NCBI GenBank assembly: GCA_050253535.1 | Contig: JBFWIW010000085.1 | Coordinates: 1 to 10,344 of the forward strand | DNA from: JBFWIW01 sp050253535 | Lineage (GTDB): Bacteria; Bacillota; Clostridia; Oscillospirales; Oscillospiraceae | Length of the DNA: 10,344 nt | Reading direction: 5' to 3' | In this document: positions 5,047-10,344 of the stretch, in pieces | How the letters are laid out: each line of letters opens with the position of its first letter | Numbering within the stretch: the stretch's first letter is position 1 | The notes under the pieces: generated by a model | What the model was told of the DNA's origin: nothing | The model's input: only the letters and a program-made list of their open reading frames with translations | Databases searched by the model: none | Translations under genes and position numbers: made by a program

Positions 5047-6678
5047 TCAGGCATTCATGAACAGTTTGATGTCATCGTCCACTGTTCCGACACCCGCAAT
5101 ACCGAATTTCTCAACCAACACCTTGGCCACATTGGGTGACAGGAAACCCGGCAGCGTGGGTCCGAGGTGGATGTTCTTCACGCCCAGGTACAGCAGAGCC
5201 AAGAGAACGATGACGGCCTTTTGTTCGTACCAGGCAATATTGAAGGCAATCGGCAGCTTGTTGATATCGTCGAGTCCGAACACCTCTTTGAGCTTAAGGG
5301 CAATGACCGCCAGAGAATAGGAGTCGTTGCACTGCCCGGCGTCCAGAACCCTCGGAATACCGCCGATATCGCCCAGCTTCAGCTTGTTATAGCGATACTT
5401 CGCACAGCCTGCTGTCAGAATAACGGTGTCCTTCGGCAGCTTTTCTGCAAACTCAGTGTAATATTCTCTGGACTTCATTCGTCCGTCACAGCCGGCCATA
5501 ACGAAGAACTTCTTGATCGCTCCGGATTTGACGGCATCGACAACCTTGTCGGCCAGGGCAATTACCTGATTATGCGCAAAGCCGCCGACAATACTGCCGG
5601 TTTCGATTTTATCAGGCGAGGGAAGAGTCTTGGCAAGCGCAATTATTTCGGAAAAATCTTTTTTACCGTTTTCATTAGCTACAATATGCTTACAGCCGGG
5701 ATAGCCGGTGGAACCGGTGGTAAAGATTCTGCCTCTGACCTCCTCGCTTCTGGGCGGAACGATGCAGTTGGTGGTAAACAGGATGGGACCATGGAAGGAA
5801 ACAAATTCGTCAAGCTGCTTCCACCAGGCGTTGCCGTAGTTGCCCGCGAAATTATCATATTTTTTGAAAGCAGGATAATAATGAGCGGGGAGCATTTCGC
5901 TATGTGTGTACACATCCACACCGGTGCCCTTTGTCTGATCCAACAATTGTTCCAGATCGATAAGGTCGTGGCCGGAAATCAGAATCGCCGGATTCTTTCT
6001 GACACCAATATTGACCTCGGTGATTTCGGGATTACCGAATCGGGATGTGTTGGCCTCGTCCAGAAGCGCCATGACCATAACGCCGTATTCGCCGGTTTTC
6101 AGCGTCAGCGCAACCAGATCATCGGCAGTAAGGGAATCATCCAGAGTTGCCGCCAGCGCTTCATATATAAAGGCGTTTATATCCAGATTTTCCTTCCCGA
6201 TGTTCTTTGCATGCTCGGCATAAGCCGCCATGCCCTTAAGACCATATGTGATCATCTCCCGGAGAGAACGCACGTCTTCGTTTACGGTTGCAAGCACACC
6301 AACAGCGGCAGCTTTTTCAAGCATAGACTCTCTGGAATCCACGGTGAAGGATGCAGCGTCGTGTAAATTCCCAGCGGTAACAGACTTTCTGAGTTCGTCC
6401 CGAATAGCAATCATTTTCATAATTTGCTTTTCAATCGAATCATCGTCAAAATTTGCGTTGGTGATGGTCATAAACAGGCTGCTTAGAACATCATAATTAG
6501 CTTTATCGAGATTACTGATATCAACCTTTCCCTTTACAACAATATCTGAGATCCCTTTAAGTGTGTAAATCAGAAGGTCTTGCAGCTTTGCGATTTCCTC
6601 GTTCTTTCCACAAACACCCTTAACTGTACAGCCTGTGTTTTTCGCTGTCTCCTGACATTGATAACAAAACATACTCAT
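5047..6678 (-). CDS. hcp: Hybrid-cluster protein / hydroxylamine reductase, class I
   Basis: The 543-residue length is normal for the full-size family. The N-terminal Cys5-x2-Cys8-x8-Cys17-x5-Cys23 motif binds the [4Fe-4S] cluster of the strict-anaerobe class; the facultative class has wider spacing and a [2Fe-2S] cluster. All hybrid-cluster ligands can be placed: His237 (SGHD), Glu261 (HSEML), Cys305 (TTNC), Cys397 (MAGCDG, expected persulfide position), Cys425 (TAGCA), Cys450 (GQCND), Glu485 and Lys487 (WYEQKA). Their spacings agree closely with the Desulfovibrio enzyme. Family members reduce hydroxylamine in vitro and reduce NO or act in protein S-nitrosylation in cells, so the role is nitrosative-stress defence in the cytoplasm. 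GGAGG precedes ATG 6678; rubredoxin ends 13 bases upstream and a ferredoxin follows. Confidence 0.97.
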   Translation of the reverse strand: MSMFCYQCQETAKNTGCTVKGVCGKNEEIAKLQDLLIYTLKGISDIVVKGKVDISNLDKANYDVLSSLFMTITNANFDDDSIEKQIMKMIAIRDELRKSVTAGNLHDAASFTVDSRESMLEKAAAVGVLATVNEDVRSLREMITYGLKGMAAYAEHAKNIGKENLDINAFIYEALAATLDDSLTADDLVALTLKTGEYGVMVMALLDEANTSRFGNPEITEVNIGVRKNPAILISGHDLIDLEQLLDQTKGTGVDVYTHSEMLPAHYYPAFKKYDNFAGNYGNAWWKQLDEFVSFHGPILFTTNCIVPPRSEEVRGRIFTTGSTGYPGCKHIVANENGKKDFSEIIALAKTLPSPDKIETGSIVGGFAHNQVIALADKVVDAVKSGAIKKFFVMAGCDGRMKSREYYTEFAEKLPKDTVILTAGCAKYRYNKLKLGDIGGIPRVLDAGQCNDSYSLAVIALKLKEVFGLDDINKLPIAFNIAWYEQKAVIVLLALLYLGVKNIHLGPTLPGFLSPNVAKVLVEKFGIAGVGTVDDDIKLFMNA

Positions 6679-6691
6679 TTGTTTTCCTCCC

Positions 6692-6856
6692 TTATTCTTC
6701 TACAAGTTCAAAATCTTCCTTGCCAACAAAGCAGATTGGGCACTGCCAGTCATCGGGGATATCTTCAAATGCCGTGCCGGGGGCAATACCGCCGTCAGGG
6801 TCGCCAACTGCGGGATCATAGATATATCCGCAGGGAATACACCGATATTTTTTCAT
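6692..6856 (-). CDS. Rubredoxin
   Basis: This 54-residue protein is a one-iron electron carrier with Cys6-x2-Cys9 (CIPCGYIYDP) and Cys39-x2-Cys42 (WQCPICFVGK). The conserved GDPDGGIAPGTAFEDIPDDW core is present. The residue after Cys42 is Phe where Gly is usual (CxxCGxGK), which may change the metal-site loop. GGAGG precedes ATG 6856. It lies 21 bases after the cupin and 13 before hcp, so it is part of the same transcript. Rubredoxins in anaerobes deliver electrons to oxygen, superoxide or NO reductases, so it may serve Hcp or another stress enzyme. Confidence 0.95.
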   Translation of the reverse strand: MKKYRCIPCGYIYDPAVGDPDGGIAPGTAFEDIPDDWQCPICFVGKEDFELVEE

Positions 6857-6877
6857 CCGCTTGCCTCCTTTGTTTTC

Positions 6878-7192
6878 TCAGCCTTTCGGAGCAGGTGCTT
6901 TTACCACGATCAGCTCCAATGTTTCATCATACAGGTTTTTAACATTCATTTTTGTTTGAAACGGGATTTTCAGAAGAGTTCCGGCCTCATATTCATGGAC
7001 TTCCTGTTCATTGAGGCCTATGGAGAGCTTTCCGCGAATGACGGTCATATACACATTCGAATTTGAAAAGTGCTCCGGTAAACCCTCGTCTTTGTTAAAT
7101 ACCATATGCAGATAATGAATGTTCTCGTCAAATATAACTTTTTCGACAGCCTTTTCATCACCAACAGACAGTTTAAAAATCTGTTCAATCAT
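6878..7192 (-). CDS. Small cupin-fold protein
   Basis: This is a single-domain cupin of 104 residues. The beta-rich core runs from PEHFSNSNVYMTVIRGKLSI (39-58) through EYEAGTLLKIPFQTKMNV to LELIVVKAPAP. Only one of the usual metal-binding histidines (His41) is evident. Asn/Ser occupy the neighbouring positions and no second His motif is clear, so metal binding is uncertain. The start at 7192 is chosen over an upstream in-frame ATG at 7219 because GGAGG sits nine bases before it. It heads the cupin-rubredoxin-hcp-ferredoxin transcript. A sensor, stabiliser or accessory role in stress response is inferred from context; the actual function is unknown. Confidence 0.85.
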   Translation of the reverse strand: MIEQIFKLSVGDEKAVEKVIFDENIHYLHMVFNKDEGLPEHFSNSNVYMTVIRGKLSIGLNEQEVHEYEAGTLLKIPFQTKMNVKNLYDETLELIVVKAPAPKG

Positions 7193-7223
7193 AATTGCAT
7201 ACCTCCTATGTTTTATCACATGT

Positions 7224-7280
7224 TGTCTTGCAAGTGAAGTTTACTACACTATTATATCATACAGCGCCATACTCAGTATG
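7224..7280 (-). promoter_or_regulatory. Promoter and possible operators of the cupin-hcp operon
   Basis: On the minus strand a perfect -10 TATAAT lies at 7251-7256. A 13-bp palindrome CATACTnAGTATG (7268-7280) covers the weak -35 region. Downstream of the -10, TAGTAAACTT (7237-7246) and AAGACA (7224-7229) recur next to each other in the promoter region of the upstream ferredoxin gene (8199-8214). This is consistent with an activator-dependent promoter shared by one regulon. Confidence 0.5.
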
Positions 7281-7312
7281 CTGCAATTACAACAACCAAG
7301 CTATATGATGCT

Positions 7313-7936
7313 TTATTTGCTGTAGTGAATAGCACTCTTGGGACAAACCTGTCGGCAATTTGTGCATTGATGGCACAATGCAGTGTTTATCACGGCCTTT
7401 TTATCTTCCGAAGAAACAGCAATTGCATTGGAGGGACAGGCTTTTTCGCAGAGTTTACAGCCGACACAGGCACCTTTATCAACCTTTTCCGAAAGCCTTG
7501 CGAATCTGCCGAAGGTTCTTTGAAGAGCGCCGAACGGACAGATGAGGTTGTGGAATACTGCCGGTTTGTATCTGAGCGTAATAAGTATCGACATAACCAG
7601 CCAGAACGGCAGAATCGGCAAGTCAATGTGCAGCAGTCTTTTTGACAGAAGCATAACCGCTACACTGATACCCAAGGTTATCCACGTAAAATAACCGTTT
7701 TTCAGCCACTTGGGCGCATCTGCTGTTTGAAGCTTTAACTTTTTGGACAGCCACGCGGCGGGAAGCATCAGGGTATTCATGGGGCAGACATACCCGCAGT
7801 AGACCCTGCCGAAAATCAAAGCGGCAATCAGACTTATCGCAAACAAGGCAAGCCACAATACTACTTTCCCGTTTGCAAGCAGAAATATAAATAGTGCGAG
7901 AAACAGTATACGAATGGCGTTGGCTATGTATTTCAT
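7313..7936 (-). CDS. NapH-like membrane polyferredoxin (4Fe-4S binding)
   Basis: This 207-residue membrane iron-sulfur protein has about four hydrophobic segments (about 5-21, 26-44, 82-97, 107-121). It carries the GRVYCGYVCP motif (Cys47, Cys51) and a CPFGALQ motif (Cys133), typical of NapH/NosR/CcoG-like electron-transfer proteins. The C-terminal cytoplasmic-type domain has two classical [4Fe-4S] motifs: Cys157-160-163-167 (CVGCKLCEKACP) and Cys188-191-194-198 (CHQCTNCRQVCP). It probably passes electrons between the quinone or membrane pool and soluble ferredoxins. It starts at ATG 7936 in an ATGA overlap with the interrupted ferredoxin frame, which implies coupling with that gene. Its specific partner, perhaps Hcp, is inferred from context. 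Confidence 0.88.
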   Translation of the reverse strand: MKYIANAIRILFLALFIFLLANGKVVLWLALFAISLIAALIFGRVYCGYVCPMNTLMLPAAWLSKKLKLQTADAPKWLKNGYFTWITLGISVAVMLLSKRLLHIDLPILPFWLVMSILITLRYKPAVFHNLICPFGALQRTFGRFARLSEKVDKGACVGCKLCEKACPSNAIAVSSEDKKAVINTALCHQCTNCRQVCPKSAIHYSK

Positions 7937-8145
7937 GATAGTCTATCCCCCTTAATTATGATAATCGCTTTGGACGGGCATTTCTTGATAGATTCTTGAA
8001 TTGCCTACAGCGATTCCTTTCCTTTCGGGGCTTTCATGACTACGGCTTTGTTATTATCCATTTCATAATATTCCAGTAGCATTTCCGCACACAGTCCGCA
8101 GCCGTTGCACTTCTCTTCGTTAATTTTGATTATTCTACTGATCAT
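7933..8145 (-). pseudogene. Small [4Fe-4S] ferredoxin gene interrupted by an in-frame TAG
   Basis: Starting at ATG 8145 behind AGAGGTG, the frame reads MISRIIKINEEKCNGCGLCAE with Cys13, Cys16 and Cys19. Codon 47 is TAG (8005-8007). The frame then stays open as AIQESIKKCPSKAIIIIK, supplying the fourth ligand Cys56, to a TGA at 7933-7935. That TGA overlaps the next gene's ATG by four bases. Continued ferredoxin similarity and the natural ATGA overlap show that the full frame was a 70-residue gene. The 46-residue product made by stopping at TAG would lack the fourth ligand. A single base change (for example GAG to TAG) explains it; a sequencing error or readthrough are alternatives. It would head the transcript with the NapH-like gene. 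Confidence 0.8.
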
Positions 8146-8183
8146 ATTTCGTTCACCTCTTTCTTCGAGTGTGTTGTTTTACG

Positions 8184-8229
8184 TTATTATTGACTTTATG
8201 TCTTAAGTTTACTATTCTTAAGATAATAA
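8184..8229. promoter_or_regulatory. Divergent regulatory region between the Crp/Fnr gene and the ferredoxin operon
   Basis: On the + strand TTGACT (8190-8195), a 17-base spacer and TATTCT (8213-8218) form a promoter for the regulator. An inverted repeat TCTTAAG-N9-CTTAAGA (8201-8223) covers its -10, as an autorepressor site would. TTATTAT (8184-8190) and ATAATAA (8223-8229) are a further complementary pair. On the minus strand TATTAT (8223-8228) could be the -10 of the ferredoxin operon, followed by the same TAGTAAACTT box as in front of the cupin gene. Confidence 0.55.
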
Positions 8230-8233
8230 GTCT

Positions 8234-8247
8234 GTTGGATTTCCAAC
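8234..8247. promoter_or_regulatory. 14-bp palindrome in the leader of the first Crp/Fnr gene
   Basis: GTTGGA-TT-TCCAAC is a perfect inverted repeat placed just before the ribosome binding site (AAAGAGG). It may be an operator or a small leader hairpin affecting translation. The sequence alone does not tell which. Confidence 0.4.
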
Positions 8248-8260
8248 GAAAGAGGATTTT

Positions 8261-8920
8261 ATGGAGAAATATTTGGATGTACTGAAAGCAGTTGATTTGT
8301 TCAGAGGCATTGAAGAATTTGATTTGCAGCCGCTCCTGTCATGCTTGTCCGCAAAAGCGGCTCATTATGAAAAAGGTCAGACTGTCTTTTTCAGCGGTGA
8401 AACCATTGAACGCTTCGGCATCGTTTTGTCGGGGCAGGTTCAGATCGTTCAGGACGACTATTACGGGAACAGAAGTATTCTTGCCAATATAGTAACAGGT
8501 AATTTGTTTGGAGAATCCTTTGCCTGTGCGGAAATAAAAACGCTTCCGGTCAGCGTGATTGCAACGGCCGAAAGCGAGCTTATGTTTATAGACTGCCACA
8601 GGCTTGCTGTTCCGTGCGCCAAAGCGTGCGGCTTTCACGGCAGGCTCATTCAGAATATGCTGAATATTGTATCTATGAAGAATATATTGCTGACGCAAAA
8701 AAACGAATTCACCTCGAAGCGCACTACCCGTGAAAAACTTCTGGCTTATCTTTCGGTCGAAGCAAAAAAAGCAGGAAGCAGCCGTTTTTGCATCTCATTC
8801 AATCGCCAAGAGCTTGCGGATTATCTTTCCGTCGAACGCAGCGCTATGTCGGCAGAGCTATCGAAACTCAGGGATGACAGCATTCTTAATTTTCACAAAA
8901 ATCAGTTTGAGCTGTTATAG
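8261..8920 (+). CDS. Crp/Fnr-family regulator, probable regulator of the Hcp cluster
   Basis: This 219-residue transcription factor has an N-terminal cyclic-nucleotide-binding-type sensor barrel (about 15-110), a dimer helix (about 125-150) and a C-terminal winged helix (about 155-215). The latter contains TTREKLLAYL and NRQELADYLSVERSAMSAEL. The N-terminal Cys cluster of Fnr is absent. Instead Cys112, Cys119, Cys123 and His126 (DCHRLAVPCAKACGFH) are grouped at the junction of the barrel and the dimer helix. HcpR-type members of this family control hcp genes in anaerobes in response to nitrosative stress, and this gene is divergent from the ferredoxin/hcp cluster. Assignment as HcpR-like is inference; the family is certain. 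Its TAG stop overlaps the 3' end of the second, convergent regulator. Confidence 0.9.
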   Translation: MEKYLDVLKAVDLFRGIEEFDLQPLLSCLSAKAAHYEKGQTVFFSGETIERFGIVLSGQVQIVQDDYYGNRSILANIVTGNLFGESFACAEIKTLPVSVIATAESELMFIDCHRLAVPCAKACGFHGRLIQNMLNIVSMKNILLTQKNEFTSKRTTREKLLAYLSVEAKKAGSSRFCISFNRQELADYLSVERSAMSAELSKLRDDSILNFHKNQFELL

Positions 8921-9550
8921 GCGAATAGTGCGGTTATCGATCTCAAAAACTCCTTCCTCCTTAAGCTTTTTCAATTCCCTGAAAAGTGATGGTCTTTGAA
9001 CGCCCAGGTAGTCGGCCAGCTCTTTCTTACTGAATGGGAGAACAATTTCAGAAGAGCCTTGCATAATGGACTGTTGCTTGAGATAGTCCATTATGTTTTC
9101 GCGCAGCGTTTTTTGTGTCAGCATTGTGATTTTTCGATTCATACCTTGAGAATTTATCGACAAGGATTTTATATACTGCATGACAAAGTGATAGTCGTGG
9201 AGGAATTCCATAACTGCGTTTCGCGACAAATGAAGCAAATCACAAGAGGTTACACTGTAAATGTTCAACGGATAGGTGTTGTTATCTCCAAAAAGCAAAT
9301 TGGCTCCTATGATACTGTTTTCCCGAAACTCGAACATTGAATTTGCAGAACCGTTTTCCGACAAAGAATACGCAACAAGATTTCCTGATAAAACAATGTC
9401 AAGTGCGATACAGGCATCATGTTGATGCTGCACTGTTACTCCTTTCGAGTAATGTCTGACGAATACTTGATTTTCCGCAAGACATCTATCCAAAACTATG
9501 GTATCCATTTTTGAAAGCAATGGTATTCTCTGCAGCTCCGCGATTGTCAT
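8915..9550 (-). CDS. Crp/Fnr-family regulator, probable regulator of the split permease
   Basis: This 211-residue protein has a sensor barrel (about 10-115), a dimer helix (about 118-143) and a winged helix with TLRENIMDYLKQQ and SKKELADYLGVQRPSLFRELKKL. It differs clearly from the neighbouring Crp/Fnr protein, so it is not a recent duplicate. ATG 9550 is chosen over an ATG 13 codons upstream because AAAGGAG precedes it at the right distance. Cysteines (Cys23, Cys47, Cys103) are scattered, and no Fnr-type cluster is seen. It is divergent from the permease genes and shares a short promoter region with them, so local control of the permease is likely. The signal sensed is unknown. Confidence 0.9.
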   Translation of the reverse strand: MTIAELQRIPLLSKMDTIVLDRCLAENQVFVRHYSKGVTVQHQHDACIALDIVLSGNLVAYSLSENGSANSMFEFRENSIIGANLLFGDNNTYPLNIYSVTSCDLLHLSRNAVMEFLHDYHFVMQYIKSLSINSQGMNRKITMLTQKTLRENIMDYLKQQSIMQGSSEIVLPFSKKELADYLGVQRPSLFRELKKLKEEGVFEIDNRTIRL

Positions 9551-9569
9551 ATAAACCACTCCTTTATTC

Positions 9570-9625
9570 ATAATAGCAAAAAGAAACATCGGTGTCTATT
9601 TCAAAGCAAGAATACCCTCTATAAT
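9570..9625. promoter_or_regulatory. Overlapping divergent promoters, Crp/Fnr gene (-) and permease (+)
   Basis: On the minus strand TAGACA (9593-9598), exactly 17 bases and TATTAT (9570-9575) form a good promoter for the regulator. On the + strand a perfect TATAAT (9620-9625) has only a poor -35 (about 9597-9602), which overlaps the regulator's -35. This suggests that the permease promoter needs an activator and that binding would affect both directions. Confidence 0.6.
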
Positions 9626-9654
9626 TCTATCAAATAGATTGTAGGAGGTATCAT

Positions 9655-10137
9655 ATGGATGTATTAACATTGGCAATGTGGATGGGAACCGCAATATTTC
9701 TAATATTTTCTTTTACCAAGGATAAGAAAAAAACAAAACAGGCGCTTAACATGGCGTTTGGAATGGGCAAAGGGATGCTGGGCAGTATCTTGTCCATTAT
9801 TTTTTTGATTGGCTTGATCTTGACTGTATTCCCGCCTGAGAACATTGCCGAATTTGTCGGCAAGCAGTCGGTACTTTTGGCCACTGTTATTGCTGCCGCG
9901 TTCGGAGCAATTACCCTGATTCCGGCATTTATCGCTTTTCCGCTTGTCGGTACGCTTGTGGACGCGGGTGTGGGGATAGTTCCCTCCATCGCTTTTCTGA
10001 CAACGCTTACGATGGTTGGTATCGTCACATTTCCGCTTGAAAGGCGTGAGTTTGGCATAAAATTTACCGCCGTGAGAAACGGGCTGAGTTTTATATTTGC
10101 AATTATTATTGCGCTTGTTATGGGGGTGATTTTATGA
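9655..10137 (+). CDS. Permease of the ArsP/YraQ type (PF03773), first half-size subunit
   Basis: This 160-residue membrane protein has about five hydrophobic helices (about 2-21, 43-60, 73-97, 105-125, 138-159) and a short basic loop (KDKKKTKQ). The stretch FPPENIAEFVGKQSV followed by GAITLIPAFIAFPLVGTLVD is the repeat-type core of the ArsP/YraQ-like permeases. Normal members are about 300 residues in one chain; here the family is split into two genes. AGGAGG lies six bases before ATG 9655. The TGA overlaps the ATG of the next gene (ATGA), so both halves should be made together. Family members include exporters of organoarsenicals, but most are of unknown substrate and no substrate can be named here. 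Confidence 0.82.
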   Translation: MDVLTLAMWMGTAIFLIFSFTKDKKKTKQALNMAFGMGKGMLGSILSIIFLIGLILTVFPPENIAEFVGKQSVLLATVIAAAFGAITLIPAFIAFPLVGTLVDAGVGIVPSIAFLTTLTMVGIVTFPLERREFGIKFTAVRNGLSFIFAIIIALVMGVIL

Positions 10138-10344
10138 AGGTTCTGCGAAAAGCAAAAGAAAACTTGTTTATCATATTCATTGCGGCAGCTTACATTGCCA
10201 TGTTTATTATAAACCATAACATGGGGATTGCCTCTGTCAAGAACAGCTTTTATTACATAAAAGAAATGATTATGATCATGCCGGTCATATTTGTTTTGAC
10301 TGCTCTCCTGGATTTATGGGTTCCCAAGGAAAAAATCATGAAAT
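10134..10344 (+). CDS. Permease of the ArsP/YraQ type, second subunit (3' end outside the window)
   Basis: The frame starts at ATG 10134 in a four-base overlap with the preceding permease gene and stays open to the window edge (70 codons). It shows a first helix (FIIFIAAAYIAMFII) and a second (MIMIMPVIFVLTALLDLW), then VPKEKIMK. The LLDLWVPKEKI segment mirrors the PPENIAEF position of the first subunit, as expected for the other inverted or repeated half of a PF03773 permease. Translation coupling and matching architecture indicate a two-chain transporter. Function as for its partner; the substrate is unknown. Confidence 0.75.
   Translation, partial: MKVLRKAKENLFIIFIAAAYIAMFIINHNMGIASVKNSFYYIKEMIMIMPVIFVLTALLDLWVPKEKIMK

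Noticed and set aside
5167..6366. Long + strand open frame (399 codons) antisense to hcp
   Set aside because: It is the mirror of a certain gene with all catalytic ligands. It has no ribosome binding site and no domain-like sequence, and its openness follows from hcp codon use.
7261..7290. Terminator between the NapH-like gene and the cupin gene
   Set aside because: The palindrome CATACTnAGTATG has a one-base centre and no T-run after it on the minus strand, so it fits an operator rather than a terminator.
8005..8007. Pyrrolysine at the ferredoxin TAG codon
   Set aside because: The first Crp/Fnr gene in the window ends normally at TAG, no downstream recoding structure is evident, and ferredoxins are not known to use pyrrolysine. 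A point mutation or sequencing error is simpler.
9651..10217. Minus-strand open frame of 188 codons over the permease
   Set aside because: It is antisense to two coupled membrane-protein genes that have a good ribosome binding site and TM pattern; the mirror frame has neither.

Overview
The window looks like chromosomal DNA from an anaerobic Firmicute, probably a Clostridium-type or Oscillospirales/Lachnospirales-type gut or anaerobic-digester bacterium. The evidence is strong AGGAGG-type ribosome binding sites, a strict-anaerobe (class I) hybrid-cluster protein, several small ferredoxins, a rubredoxin, and a Tn1549/CTn-like conjugation module. No taxon can be fixed from the sequence alone.

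Region 1 (1 to about 3,700, + strand, GC-rich) is part of an integrative and conjugative element. In order it holds the end of a small secreted two-helix membrane protein (DUF3852-like, VirB2/TrbC-like in layout), an unrecognised 140-residue protein, a TrbL/VirB6-like polytopic channel protein, a DUF4406 (nucleoside deoxyribosyltransferase-like) protein, and a C5 cytosine DNA methyltransferase in pieces. The methyltransferase N-terminal half (motifs I, IV, VI, VIII) stops at 2717. A second reading frame with its own good ribosome binding site starts inside it at 2341 and runs to 3711. That frame first encodes a separate-looking protein and then what looks like the methyltransferase variable region, a series of degenerate TLT/NNxPL repeats. 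It ends before motifs IX and X.

Region 2 (about 3,660 to 3,850) is a junction. It holds a 32-bp near-perfect palindrome where methyltransferase similarity ends, a short minus-strand gene start with a good ribosome binding site that runs into the junction, and a terminator. Base composition becomes more AT-rich beyond it.

Region 3 (about 3,880 to 8,145, minus strand) is a nitrosative/oxidative stress and electron-transfer cluster. In transcription order it holds a small ferredoxin interrupted by an in-frame TAG, a NapH-like membrane polyferredoxin, a cupin, a rubredoxin (54 codons), the hybrid-cluster protein Hcp with all eight cluster ligands, and a single-cluster ferredoxin followed by a strong terminator. 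A DsrE-like protein and an HD-domain protein then follow from their own extended -10 promoter. The HD gene seems to have lost its last residues to a frameshift in a five-base homopolymer. No Hcr-type reductase is present, so the ferredoxins and rubredoxin are the likely electron donors to Hcp.

Region 4 (8,146 to 10,344) holds two Crp/Fnr-family regulators pointing at each other with their 3' ends overlapping by 6 bases. Each is divergent from the genes it probably controls. The left one faces the ferredoxin/Hcp cluster. The right one faces a permease of the ArsP/YraQ (PF03773) type encoded as two half-size genes that overlap by ATGA; the second half runs off the window.
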